Below are positions 56,211 to 64,000 of a stretch of 64,000 bases of DNA, piece by piece. The position numbers and the translations under genes are program-made. Source of the DNA: Druceiella hillmani (Eukaryota; Arthropoda; Insecta; Lepidoptera; Hepialidae); NCBI GenBank assembly GCA_039881145.1, contig JAYKKI010000006.1, forward strand, positions 16,216,501 through 16,280,500, written 5' to 3'. Below the pieces are notes generated by a model. It was not told where the DNA came from, ran no database searches, and worked only from the letters and a program-made list of their open reading frames with translations. Every line of letters begins with the position of its first letter. The stretch's first letter is position 1.

Positions 56211-58447
56211 ATACGTACCGCAGGAAGAGACGTAACTACCAGCGCGCTAAGAACCACGGAACTGATTGGGAACTTGTAGAGGCTCACCGGGTGGCCTTAG
56301 TAGACGCCCGGTGTAACTATAATAGAGAGGTTAAGCGGGCTAGGCGCTCCCATTTCCGGGACTTTGTTTCTAGAATAGGTAATTCGGATCCCTGGGGTGC
56401 CGTATACAGAAGTGTACGGAGCCCCTTGAAACCCTTTGTTTTTAGCGCCCTTAAGAGGACCGATGGGAGTTACACCGGGAACATTCGCGAGACCCTCGAA
56501 TATCTTTTGACATCTCTCTTCCCTGACGACGACCCTGACCTCGACACCGTCGAACAGCGGAGTCTCAGGTACGTAACGAGCATATTTCCAGATAGCAGTT
56601 CAGATCCGGAGCTGCGGCACTCGGAGTTGGACGTCATCGTGGAGAACCTTGACCCGAAAAAGGCCCCAGGTATTGATAGAATCGATAATCGGCTAGTCAA
56701 AAGAGTATGGAAAATCGCGGCGCATGAGATACTTGCGATCTTTAATCGCTGCCTGCGCACGGGCCACTTTCCGAAGATCTGGAAAGTGGGGAGGCTTAAA
56801 GTCATACCGAAGAGTAATGGGAAATCGCCTAGCGATCCAAAATTTTACAGACTCATTACGCTCCTTCCAGCCTTCGGGAAGTTGCTCGAGCGAGTTGTGG
56901 CAGCGCGTTTATTGGCGCAGCTATCTCATTCGCCGGGATCCGAGAGACAGTTCGGTTTCCGTCCCGGAGTATCCACTTCTGACGCGATTACTTCAGCTTT
57001 GTCCTGGGTCGATTCGTGCCAGGACAAATACGTGCTTGGTATTTTTCTGGATATCTCCGGCGCGTTTGATAATGCCTGGTGGCCAGCCATTCTGACCGCG
57101 TTAGAGTCCCGGGGAGTGTCAACGGACCTCCGCCGGATCATTATGGACTATTTTTGTGATCGAGTTGTCTTTTTACAGGATGGAGACACTGAAGTAAGGA
57201 AAACGTTGACCAGGGGCTGCCCGCAAGGCTCGGTCCTTGGACCAATCCTGTGGAACGTGATGTTCGATGGTATACTCGCGATACCCCTTCCGGGATGCGG
57301 TACCATCGCGTATGCGGACGACACTCTGCTGTTGGTCGGAGGATTGAGCCGAAGAGAATTAGAGAACCGGGCGGCGGACTCCCTCGCCAAGCTACATGAC
57401 TGGGGCATTAAGAACAAGCTCTGCTTTGCCCCACAAAAGTCCGAGGCCGTCCTATTTAAGGGCAGGCTGGCGAGGGAGCCGTCTGTGACTATGGCTGGCG
57501 CTAGAATCGGCGTGCGGGATCATGTGACCTACCTGGGCGTGGTCCTCGATTCACGACGGAGCTTTTTACCGCAGGCGCGGTACATAGGGGAGAGGGCCCG
57601 AGTTGCCTTCCACGCCATGGCCCGGCTTGCCGGTGCCGGCTGGGGGCTTAATAACTCGACCCTCAAGCTGATGTATACGGCAATATACCTCGGTATATTG
57701 GCCTATGCGCCATCGGTTTGGGCTTCGTGGTGCGTCGGAGTCCAGCAAGTAAGACGGGTGGTGCTACGATCGCAGCGTGCGCCGCTGATGGCGCTGACCA
57801 AGGCCTACAGGACCTGCTCGACGGATGCTTTGCCGGTTTTGGCAGGTCTCCTACCTGCCGACCTCGCGATTGCAGAACGCGCGGCAAACTTCACCCTGGC
57901 TCGAGGCAAGAGTTTTACTGCGGGTCCGTTGAATTTTGAGTATTTAGCAGATGAACCCCTTGCAACTAGAAAGAGACGTATTTTAGAGATCGTCGTCGCT
58001 CACTGGCAGTCAAGATGGTCCTCCCCCTATTCCAAGGGGGAAACGACTAGGTTGTTCTTTCCCGATGTTTCCGAGCGGTTGAGTAAGAACTGGCTCGCCT
58101 CCGATTACTACGTTTCCCAATTCTTAACGGGACATGGCGCATTTCGTGCCAGTTTGTTTAGATTTGCCCTCAGAGATAGCCCGGCGTGTTCCTGCGGATT
58201 TGAGACGCAGGACATGAATCATATCCTATTCCACTGTAGTGAGCACGACGATGCGCGTAGAGTTTTGTTAGAGAGCATACGTCTAAATAGTAACGTAGAA
58301 GCACGCGAAGACTTAGAACGAGGTATCTTTAGTCACCGAGACTTGGTTGGGAATGGTCCGATCTTTGAGTCATTTAGAGCGTTCGCTAAATGCGTTCTTG
58401 AAAAAATGGAGATCCTAAATGACACATTGAGCAGGAGCAGACTCTAA
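56165..58447 (+). CDS. LINE ORF2 reverse transcriptase, open but lacking endonuclease
   Basis: A 760-codon uninterrupted frame (the listed start is only where the frame opens; the first dozen residues are out-of-frame endonuclease sequence). RT motifs: KAPGIDRI, a damaged RLITLLPAFGKLLER, QFGFRPGVSTSDAI, FLDISGAFDNAWW with D296, RGCPQGSVLGPILWN, and YADD at 383-386. A C-terminal CCHC (C675-x-C-x8-H-x4-C691) follows. It makes cDNA at the nicked target in the intact family. TAA at 58445-58447. The copy cannot be autonomous without endonuclease and ORF1, but the absence of stops suggests a recent insertion. Confidence 0.85.
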   Translation: MRSGPDFSRSGTYYGNTYRRKRRNYQRAKNHGTDWELVEAHRVALVDARCNYNREVKRARRSHFRDFVSRIGNSDPWGAVYRSVRSPLKPFVFSALKRTDGSYTGNIRETLEYLLTSLFPDDDPDLDTVEQRSLRYVTSIFPDSSSDPELRHSELDVIVENLDPKKAPGIDRIDNRLVKRVWKIAAHEILAIFNRCLRTGHFPKIWKVGRLKVIPKSNGKSPSDPKFYRLITLLPAFGKLLERVVAARLLAQLSHSPGSERQFGFRPGVSTSDAITSALSWVDSCQDKYVLGIFLDISGAFDNAWWPAILTALESRGVSTDLRRIIMDYFCDRVVFLQDGDTEVRKTLTRGCPQGSVLGPILWNVMFDGILAIPLPGCGTIAYADDTLLLVGGLSRRELENRAADSLAKLHDWGIKNKLCFAPQKSEAVLFKGRLAREPSVTMAGARIGVRDHVTYLGVVLDSRRSFLPQARYIGERARVAFHAMARLAGAGWGLNNSTLKLMYTAIYLGILAYAPSVWASWCVGVQQVRRVVLRSQRAPLMALTKAYRTCSTDALPVLAGLLPADLAIAERAANFTLARGKSFTAGPLNFEYLADEPLATRKRRILEIVVAHWQSRWSSPYSKGETTRLFFPDVSERLSKNWLASDYYVSQFLTGHGAFRASLFRFALRDSPACSCGFETQDMNHILFHCSEHDDARRVLLESIRLNSNVEAREDLERGIFSHRDLVGNGPIFESFRAFAKCVLEKMEILNDTLSRSRL

Positions 58448-58582
58448 CCCTGTTGGGTGGAAGCGCTGTGATTGTAGATACGGGACACTATTAGGGGACT
58501 TTCGAAGGTCCCCTTTTTGTATGAGGCGGGTTGTTACGGGTCCCAGGAGGGGCCCTGAGACTACCCGGGTGGTATGGCGGGA

Positions 58583-58591
58583 ATACTCACT
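58583..58591. repeat. LINE target site duplication, right copy
   Basis: ATACTCACT, identical to 55405-55413. Confidence 0.85.
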
Positions 58592-58743
58592 TGGAAGGAG
58601 TACCATAGCTGTTTTGGATTCGATGGGTTACATGTAAGTATTATAGCGAATAAGCCTCTGATTTGTTCAGCCGAGGCTGTGAGTGAGGCTTCTTGTAGTG
58701 TTCATTCCCAGTGGTTGTCGTTTTCCAGTATTCCTAAGCGTTG

Positions 58744-58795
58744 GTTACCTATGCCAGACGTACAGAGAAGCATCTGTACGTCTGGCACAGGTAAC
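58744..58795. repeat. Hairpin inside the Helitron gene, 23-bp arms
   Basis: GTTACCTATGCCAGACGTAC begins the left arm (58744-58766); the right arm (58773-58795) is its complement at 22 of 23 positions around GAAGCA. On the minus strand the inner part reads the expected C-Q-T-Y-R codons once and their inverse once, so the hairpin formed inside formerly coding sequence. Confidence 0.85.
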
Positions 58796-61509
58796 TGTCA
58801 ACAGTTTTGAGATCTGTAAAACTTGTCGGTCCCCGGTGTAACAACATTCGGAGATAGAAACATTCGGCGTAGTTCGTATGTATGGTGTATATTCGATCTA
58901 GAGCGTTAGTTTTCATGATTCCTGGACGATCCTCTAATGGAATTCCTTTTTTTCGTCATTGAAAGATTTTTCTTGTTGTGTTCCACGTATAATAGGTAAG
59001 GACGTTGAAATATAGTAATGTTTTTAGCGAATGGATCCGTTTGGCGTAATTGGAAAAAAGTTGTTAATGTTGTGTTCTTAGGTGATTTGCTTGCAATTTT
59101 TCTGGCGGTGTCTTTTATGAAGTAAATTCTCTGTCCATTCTCCATATGTACTGCTAGTTGTTGCAGAATTGGTTCGTGTTCGTGTATGGGAAAACCCAAA
59201 AATCCGCCACGCTGCTTCGTTACTGTTGATGTATCTTCCCATTTGGTAACTGAGGCTTTATTGTTCGCTGTCTTTGGCTATTTAAAATACTGCCATGTTA
59301 CTGGTTTTATTCACATACTTACAAATATATTTAATGAATTTCACTGAATTGCATTATTCTACGTTTATGTATGCTTGGGACATTTTGGAAAGTAGTGGGT
59401 TATATGGTACTATCCATTGTTTATCTATTTCCAGTTAGTCTCTACCTCTTATTCGTATTTTTGGTGTGAAGCCACCTTTTTTGGGTGATCATCATCTGTA
59501 TTTGAGATAGCCATCATCTCCGGTTTGTGTGTCGTCTACATAAGATTTTGGGTATTTTTTTGTACATTTTCCATCACTTATATATGATAAATTGGGTTTT
59601 AATGGCTCGCATGGTCAATGAATCATGCTTTTTACACCTACGTCGTACAGCTCTAGATCTTCTTGTAGATTGGATAATTCATCTCGGATGATTTTGTCGA
59701 TATCCGTGAAATAAATGCTGTCGTGTAGCCATATGAGATTATATGAGGGTTTTTCTCGGAAAATTTGGGCTATTATGCCGCGTCGATTCATGGGGGTTTG
59801 TCTGTATCTTAGTTGTTTTTTTTATTTCAGGGCCACGATGAGTTGCATGTGAATGTTATAAAGAGGTCAGGTCGTTCATATTTTATTACGTCGGTCATGA
59901 CATATTGAGTGTATTCGTACATATGTCTTGGACTTCCTATGTAAGATGAGGATAAGATTACCATCGTTCCAATGTCGTCAATGCTTTCGTCCTTTATGAT
60001 CGCATCTTGAAGGAGGATGTATTCTTCCGTGCTTAGTTTCTTCTGATTCAGTCTTACGTAAAGTATCCGTTCTGCTTTATTTTCGCATATCTACCAGGAA
60101 TTCTTGGAATAAACGGCAAGTATTGAGAATATGTACGTTTAATTGTCTCTGATCGTTAAGCGATAAGCATATAACTCCTTGGAAGTGACTTTTTTGTTGA
60201 TTTCTATGCCTGTTAAAATGATGTCCGTCCTCTCCGTGCAGAAATATTAATGGATATTGGAGAGCATCATATGAACGGTGTTTTTCTGTAATACATTGTA
60301 GTCCTTCTCTTCTTCGTTGTACAATTATGTCACGGCTTGTGTTTTCATTGTCCATAATTACGATGGCGACTTTGTCTATCTGAGGTGCATTAAATGGAAG
60401 TTCCTGTTCTCCAGGTGGTCTCTTGTCGGCTCGAATTATAACTTTATAGTCATCATAAATCATTCGTTCTAGTACTGTTTTGAATATGTGAATAAGTTGA
60501 TTGTATTTGTGTAAGATCCTCTGTACATCTTGGATTGTTTCTCGTTTCAATCCACTAATAAACATCAGTGGAGTGTATCATTGGTCAATTTCTGTTACTT
60601 CATCTCCGATGAAATATACTTGCAGGAATTTATAGTCTTCGTTGGATAGTGGTAGTCATGATCCCATTTTGTGATAGATTTGTTCTTGTATGAAAAAAAC
60701 ATAATCGATTTCAAACTCTTTTAGTATTGATGGAAGTGACACCGAATATCAGTAATTTAGAAACAGGCGTTGTACGCTTTTATATTTCGAAGAAAGTGTT
60801 TTGATTCTGGGGTTTCCCCGGTCATGTAATGTAGAAATTCCTGCCGAGGCGCTTCCAGTGGTGGTAAACAAATTTTTCCATTCATGCCACATATGCTTGG
60901 TGTTTCTCTATTGGATTTTTTCGCGCTGCAAAATTGGCAGATGTTTTCCATTTTTTCAATTACAACGTATTTGTGTTTGTTATTTTCTTTTGTCGGGTCG
61001 TAGTGGACTGCTGTGACATTGTTAGGTTGTACTATTTACTTATGATCGTCCGCGCTTCTCGTAGGGTGATATTTTCTGGGATGGCTTGCGTTTGCAGTCT
61101 CTTATTGTAAGATTGTGTCGCAATTCTTGATTCTTCAATTCGTTCATTTCGTTGTTCTTCTGTTTCTCTACTTCTCTCGGTGCTCATTCTCGTTCGTTGG
61201 GAACGTAAACGTGCTTCGTGCTCTTATACTGTTTCATTTTTGCGCTGTTCCTTTTGTTTTCGCCATTTTGCTTCAGAACTGGCAAGATTTCCTCCTCTTT
61301 TACGCTTGGGCATTGTATAAAATATAAATTAAATCAACTTTTTATTAAGAAATACACAAAGTACCCTTTAAACACTTTTCACACTCTATTTTCGATTTAT
61401 ATTCAGTCACTGTATCGCTTTGATTACTCAAACTTCACTATTTGTTTTTATTCACTCACTGCACTTCACTGATAAGAAACTGACGTTCGAACCCACGATG
61501 AATCTTTCT

Positions 61510-61516
61510 TTATATA
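61510..61516 (-). promoter_or_regulatory. TATA box of the Helitron gene
   Basis: The minus strand reads GGGGTATATAAAGAAAG, about 200 nt upstream of the Rep-helicase ATG (61313). A CCAAT-type word on the plus strand lies 7 bp further. The context fits a TATA-containing RNA polymerase II promoter. Confidence 0.55.
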
Positions 61517-61602
61517 CCCCTACCAATGGGTAACCTCACACATACAAAAAAAAGGCTTCGAATGGTTCACGATTTTCCAAAAAATTCCACTATATTCGAG
61601 AC

Positions 61603-61760
61603 TGTTCTGGAATGTTTCACAATTATCTGGGATGTTCCGAGATGTTCCCGAACGTTCCAGACTATTCCTTAACATTCCACAGCATTCCAGAATGTTCCGG
61701 GATGTTCTGAATGCTCTCAAATACTCCGGGATGGTCTGGAATGTCGTGGAATGCTCTAAA
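61603..61760 (-). promoter_or_regulatory. Heat-shock-element-like array upstream of the Helitron TATA box
   Basis: Alternating TTC/GAA pentamers in strict 5-bp phase: from 61635 the triplets at 61635, 61645, 61650, 61655, 61665 and 61675 are TTC, TTC, GAA, TTC, TTC, TTC, with near-matches at 61640 (AGA) and 61660 (GAC). Perfect three-unit elements are at 61645-61657 (TTCCCGAACGTTC) and 61685-61697 (TTCCAGAATGTTC). The array decays towards 61760 into GGAATG words about 10 bp apart. HSF trimers bind nGAAn units in this arrangement; function here is inferred. Confidence 0.6.
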
Positions 61761-61880
61761 ATACTCTTGAATGGCCTGGGCTTTCTAAAAATTTCTAAAG
61801 GGCGAAACTCCCAACCCTTAACTTTTTTCATGGATATGATCAATTTCCATGGTCATACACCGGAACTGGTTTCTGAGTTT

Positions 61881-63303
61881 TAGCCGCACGCACATTCTAC
61901 ATTTACTTGTATAATATATATTGATTACTATAGTTAGCTAGACTGTACTCAGAATAGTGTTTATTTAGTTTGGGTTTCATTAATTCGACTATTCTTAAGT
62001 TTTAATAGGGAAAATACGCACAACGTAATTAACCTTTCTCGATGTTCTTCAGTTTATTTTACACAATGTCTGTGTAACACAACTAATGGTTTTAATCTAA
62101 TAATTAGAAAACATTTAGCCTATTTTGAAGAAAATTAACTATTCAATTTTCTTCATAAAATAAAACAGGGTTTAAATAAAAATAAAAATAAATATTTTCA
62201 CACACATCAAATCTAAAAAAATAATGGAAATTATGACAAGTAAACAAATTTCGTATGTTAAAAAAAAGTTAGTTAAAAATAAAAAAAAAACAGAAATTAT
62301 ATTAGAAAGTGTTTCTTTATGGGTATCACTCAAGAACTGATCGCGAGCGAATCAAAACAGGTTTTTTAACTTCAATGGTTGATCGATAAATAATCAGTTG
62401 TCGTCCGTCGTGAAGCATTCGAACCGGTTTTGATTTTCCACATAGTGACTAGTCATCGTGCTTGTCGAATTTTCGCTAGAAAAATTGATTCTTTTTTAAG
62501 TTAATTAATTACTTACAAATTTAACCAATTAATTTTGTTTACAATCTTGTGATATATTTAGATCAATATTCAATTTGGTTAACAGTCTGTAATATTCAGA
62601 AGCAAAATTTTAATTTACATGAAAATGGTGTATTTTAGTTCATTATTCGTACCGGTACTCGCTACTATATCTAGCAGAAAATGTATATCAGAAAGCAAGA
62701 AAATTAATTAAATATTCGAACAATTTTTTTTGGAATAATTTAAAAAAAAAATCATGTTAAAAGGTACGTTACCACTTTCCGACTCCTCATTTTAATGCTT
62801 TTGTATTTTAATGCCCATTGGCGATACAAGCCTTAACAAAAAAAAATTAAAAATAGGGTAACAACAAAGCACTATAGATCGATGACCCCATCTTATTTCC
62901 TGAAGACGTAAGAGAGAGAAAAGGGGCTAAAATGTATTTACCCTCTAGATGTAAAATAAGGAATTAATTATCAGTGAAGATTCAATTTTATCAGCGGTCA
63001 GACAATACGTGCGCCACCGCTCTACGGAAGCTTCCGCCCGCCCTTGCCGGTCTAATAAAACGCATTCCTCAGGGTTGCTCAGGTGAAGAACAATTGATTT
63101 ACATCACAAATACAAAACGTGAATGGAATACAAGATTCTGAAGCTGTATATTCGTGAACTTTATATGTACGGATGGGTACAATACTCGAGGTTAAGAAAC
63201 AAGCTCGGTATATTTTCGGCTAACAATTTAAAGTACTACTAACTTTATCGTCAGTGACCACTTTTGGTCTTTGATAGCATTTGTTTTCGAAATACTGTGG
63301 GAA
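61881..63303. other. AT-rich flank, nothing recognised
   Basis: No frame, terminus or RNA gene is supported. A small GC-rich patch at 63010-63060 (CCGCCCGCCCTTGCCGG) stands out without explanation. Confidence 0.4.
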
Positions 63304-63825
63304 GGACCTTATATAATGTATTGTACTACGTCTCTTTTAAAATTCATATCATACTTTGGTATTCGAAAATTATTAAAGATAATATTGTGGAAGTATAAAT
63401 ATTTTTAAAGTAGATTAAGATCCAAGACCTTATATAATGTATTGTACTTCGTCTCTTTTAAAATTCATATCATACTTTGCTATTCGAAAATTACTAAAGA
63501 TAATATTGTGGAAGTATCAATATTTTTTGAGTAGATTAAGATCCAAGACCTTATATAATGTATTGTACTACTTTTACCAAGACCATATATAATGTATTTT
63601 ACTACGTCTCTTTTAAAATTCATATAATACTTTGCTATTTGAAAATTACAAAGATAATATTGTGGAAGTATCAATATTTTTTAAGTAGATTAGGATCCAA
63701 GACCTTATATAATGTATTGTACTACGTCTCTTTTAAAATTCATATCATACTTTGCTATTCGAAAATTACTAAAGACAATATTGTGGAAGTATTAATATTT
63801 TTTAAATAGATTAAGATAATTCAAG
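63304..63825. repeat. 121-bp tandem repeat, four copies plus a fragment
   Basis: CCTTATATAATGTATTGTAC marks units near 63306, 63427, 63548 and 63702; a 34-bp partial unit sits at 63548-63581, before a copy starting at 63582. Units include AAAATTCATATCATACTTTG and GATAATATTGTGGAAGTAT. Small frames across it are artefacts. Confidence 0.9.
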
Positions 63826-64000
63826 ATCTCTTTTTTAACATTGAATGCCTAAAAATAAAGACTTCAGTATTTTTATAAGATTAATGATATGTCAATCCAT
63901 ATTTCTGTCTGTTGCATCCATTTTTATTCGAAACCTTTTGACGCTGAACCTTAAAATACGGCATGGTAAAAAGCATAAATCATGCAGCGTAAAAGAACTT
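63826..64000. other. Window end, nothing recognised
   Basis: Short AT-rich remainder with no supported feature. Confidence 0.4.

Larger units (their letters stand above)
55414..58582 (+). mobile_element. R1-clade-like non-LTR retrotransposon, 5'-truncated, inserted in the Helitron
   Basis: 3169 bp, opposite to the Helitron. It begins inside ORF1 and ends without a poly-A tail after a T-run hairpin region (GGGGACTTTCGAAGGTCCCC near 58494) and CTACCCGGGTGG. GC content and CpG use are much higher than in surrounding DNA. It carries a gag-like ORF1 end with CCHC knuckles, an endonuclease stub, and a long reverse transcriptase. The two-ORF layout, RT motifs and C-terminal CCHC are those of R1/Jockey-group elements; R1 clade is the best guess. 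It is much less decayed than its host Helitron. Confidence 0.85.
53700..61313 (-). pseudogene. Helitron Rep-helicase pseudogene
   Basis: Starts MPKRKRGGNLASSEAKW at 61313 but reaches TAA after about 30 codons. Further parts in order: CQFCSAKK.NRETPSICG (near 60950), the Helitron_like_N region (60565-60077, MFISGLKRETIQDVQ), LFITFTCNSSWPE, then FREKPSYNLIWLHDS near 59760, where the segment with the HUH nuclease motif is missing. After that come KYICKYVNK and FPIHEHEPILQQLAVHMEN (59190), the interrupted QIRGLFAII / DILYQIRQAHSEL junction, a damaged Walker A (LDAPDGTEKT, near 55070), IIFWDQCT, DFRQILPVIPKSTPADE, and the C-terminal ARGQLYAASSRVGNSKN (near 53870). There are many stops and shifts. 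It encoded the rolling-circle replication-initiator/helicase needed for Helitron movement. Confidence 0.87.
53656..61880 (-). mobile_element. Decayed autonomous-type Helitron, interrupted by a LINE
   Basis: The minus strand reads a Rep-helicase from about 61313 to 53700. The putative 3' terminus, read on the minus strand, is AAAGCCGGCTACCCTAGCTAG followed by host T, which fits the Helitron CTRR|T rule and includes the short palindrome AGCCGGCT. The 5' TC end could not be fixed; 61880 is an estimate based on where the leader-like sequence stops. An R1-like LINE occupies 55414-58582. Without it the Helitron is about 5 kb, a normal size. Confidence 0.8.

Overview
The window is AT-rich eukaryotic DNA, most likely from an insect. 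It has long introns crowded with transposon relics, (TA)n tracts, and the kinds of element common in arthropods: DD41D mariner, piggyBac-like TTAA elements, RTE and R1-type LINEs, a Helitron and a hAT relic. The order cannot be assigned from the sequence. No rRNA, tRNA, CRISPR or bacterial-type operon was found.

The one recognisable host gene is an ERK7/MAPK15 kinase on the minus strand. It has seven coding exons between 43040 (ATG) and 1572 (stop). All splice sites are GT-AG, the exon lengths sum to exactly 614 codons (613 aa plus stop), and the kinase motifs appear in order. Introns 1 and 5 are about 180 bp; introns 2, 3, 4 and 6 are 5 to 16 kb and hold most of the repeats. An RFX X-box-like palindrome lies about 1.2 kb upstream of the ATG.

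Intron contents: intron 6 holds a dead DD41D mariner whose end is 95 bp from the last splice acceptor. Introns 2, 3, 4 and 6 together hold four copies of a piggyBac-like short element with TTAA duplications and a small acidic ORF, four copies of a palindromic element carrying hammerhead-ribozyme-like motifs (4.5, 23.4, 25.2 and 41.6 kb), an RTE 3' end, a hAT transposase pseudogene, and tandem repeats. Small perfect or near-perfect hairpins recur through the window.

Upstream of the kinase gene (43-64 kb) there is no recognisable host gene. This region holds a 59-bp minisatellite (48.5-50.2 kb), G-rich TTGGGTT-like tracts, a 192-bp tandem repeat, a second copy of a GAAGTAAAACTTC-ended element, and a decayed Helitron (about 53.66-61.9 kb, minus strand). 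The Helitron is split by a younger R1-like LINE (55414-58582, plus strand) with a 9-bp target duplication. The LINE keeps a 760-codon open reverse-transcriptase frame but has lost most of its endonuclease. The Helitron leader has a TATA box below an array of heat-shock-element pentamers.

The observations most worth following are the hammerhead-like palindromic elements, the heat-shock-like Helitron promoter, an inverted duplication in the Helitron gene that looks like a template-switch scar, and the conserved small ORF of the piggyBac-like family.
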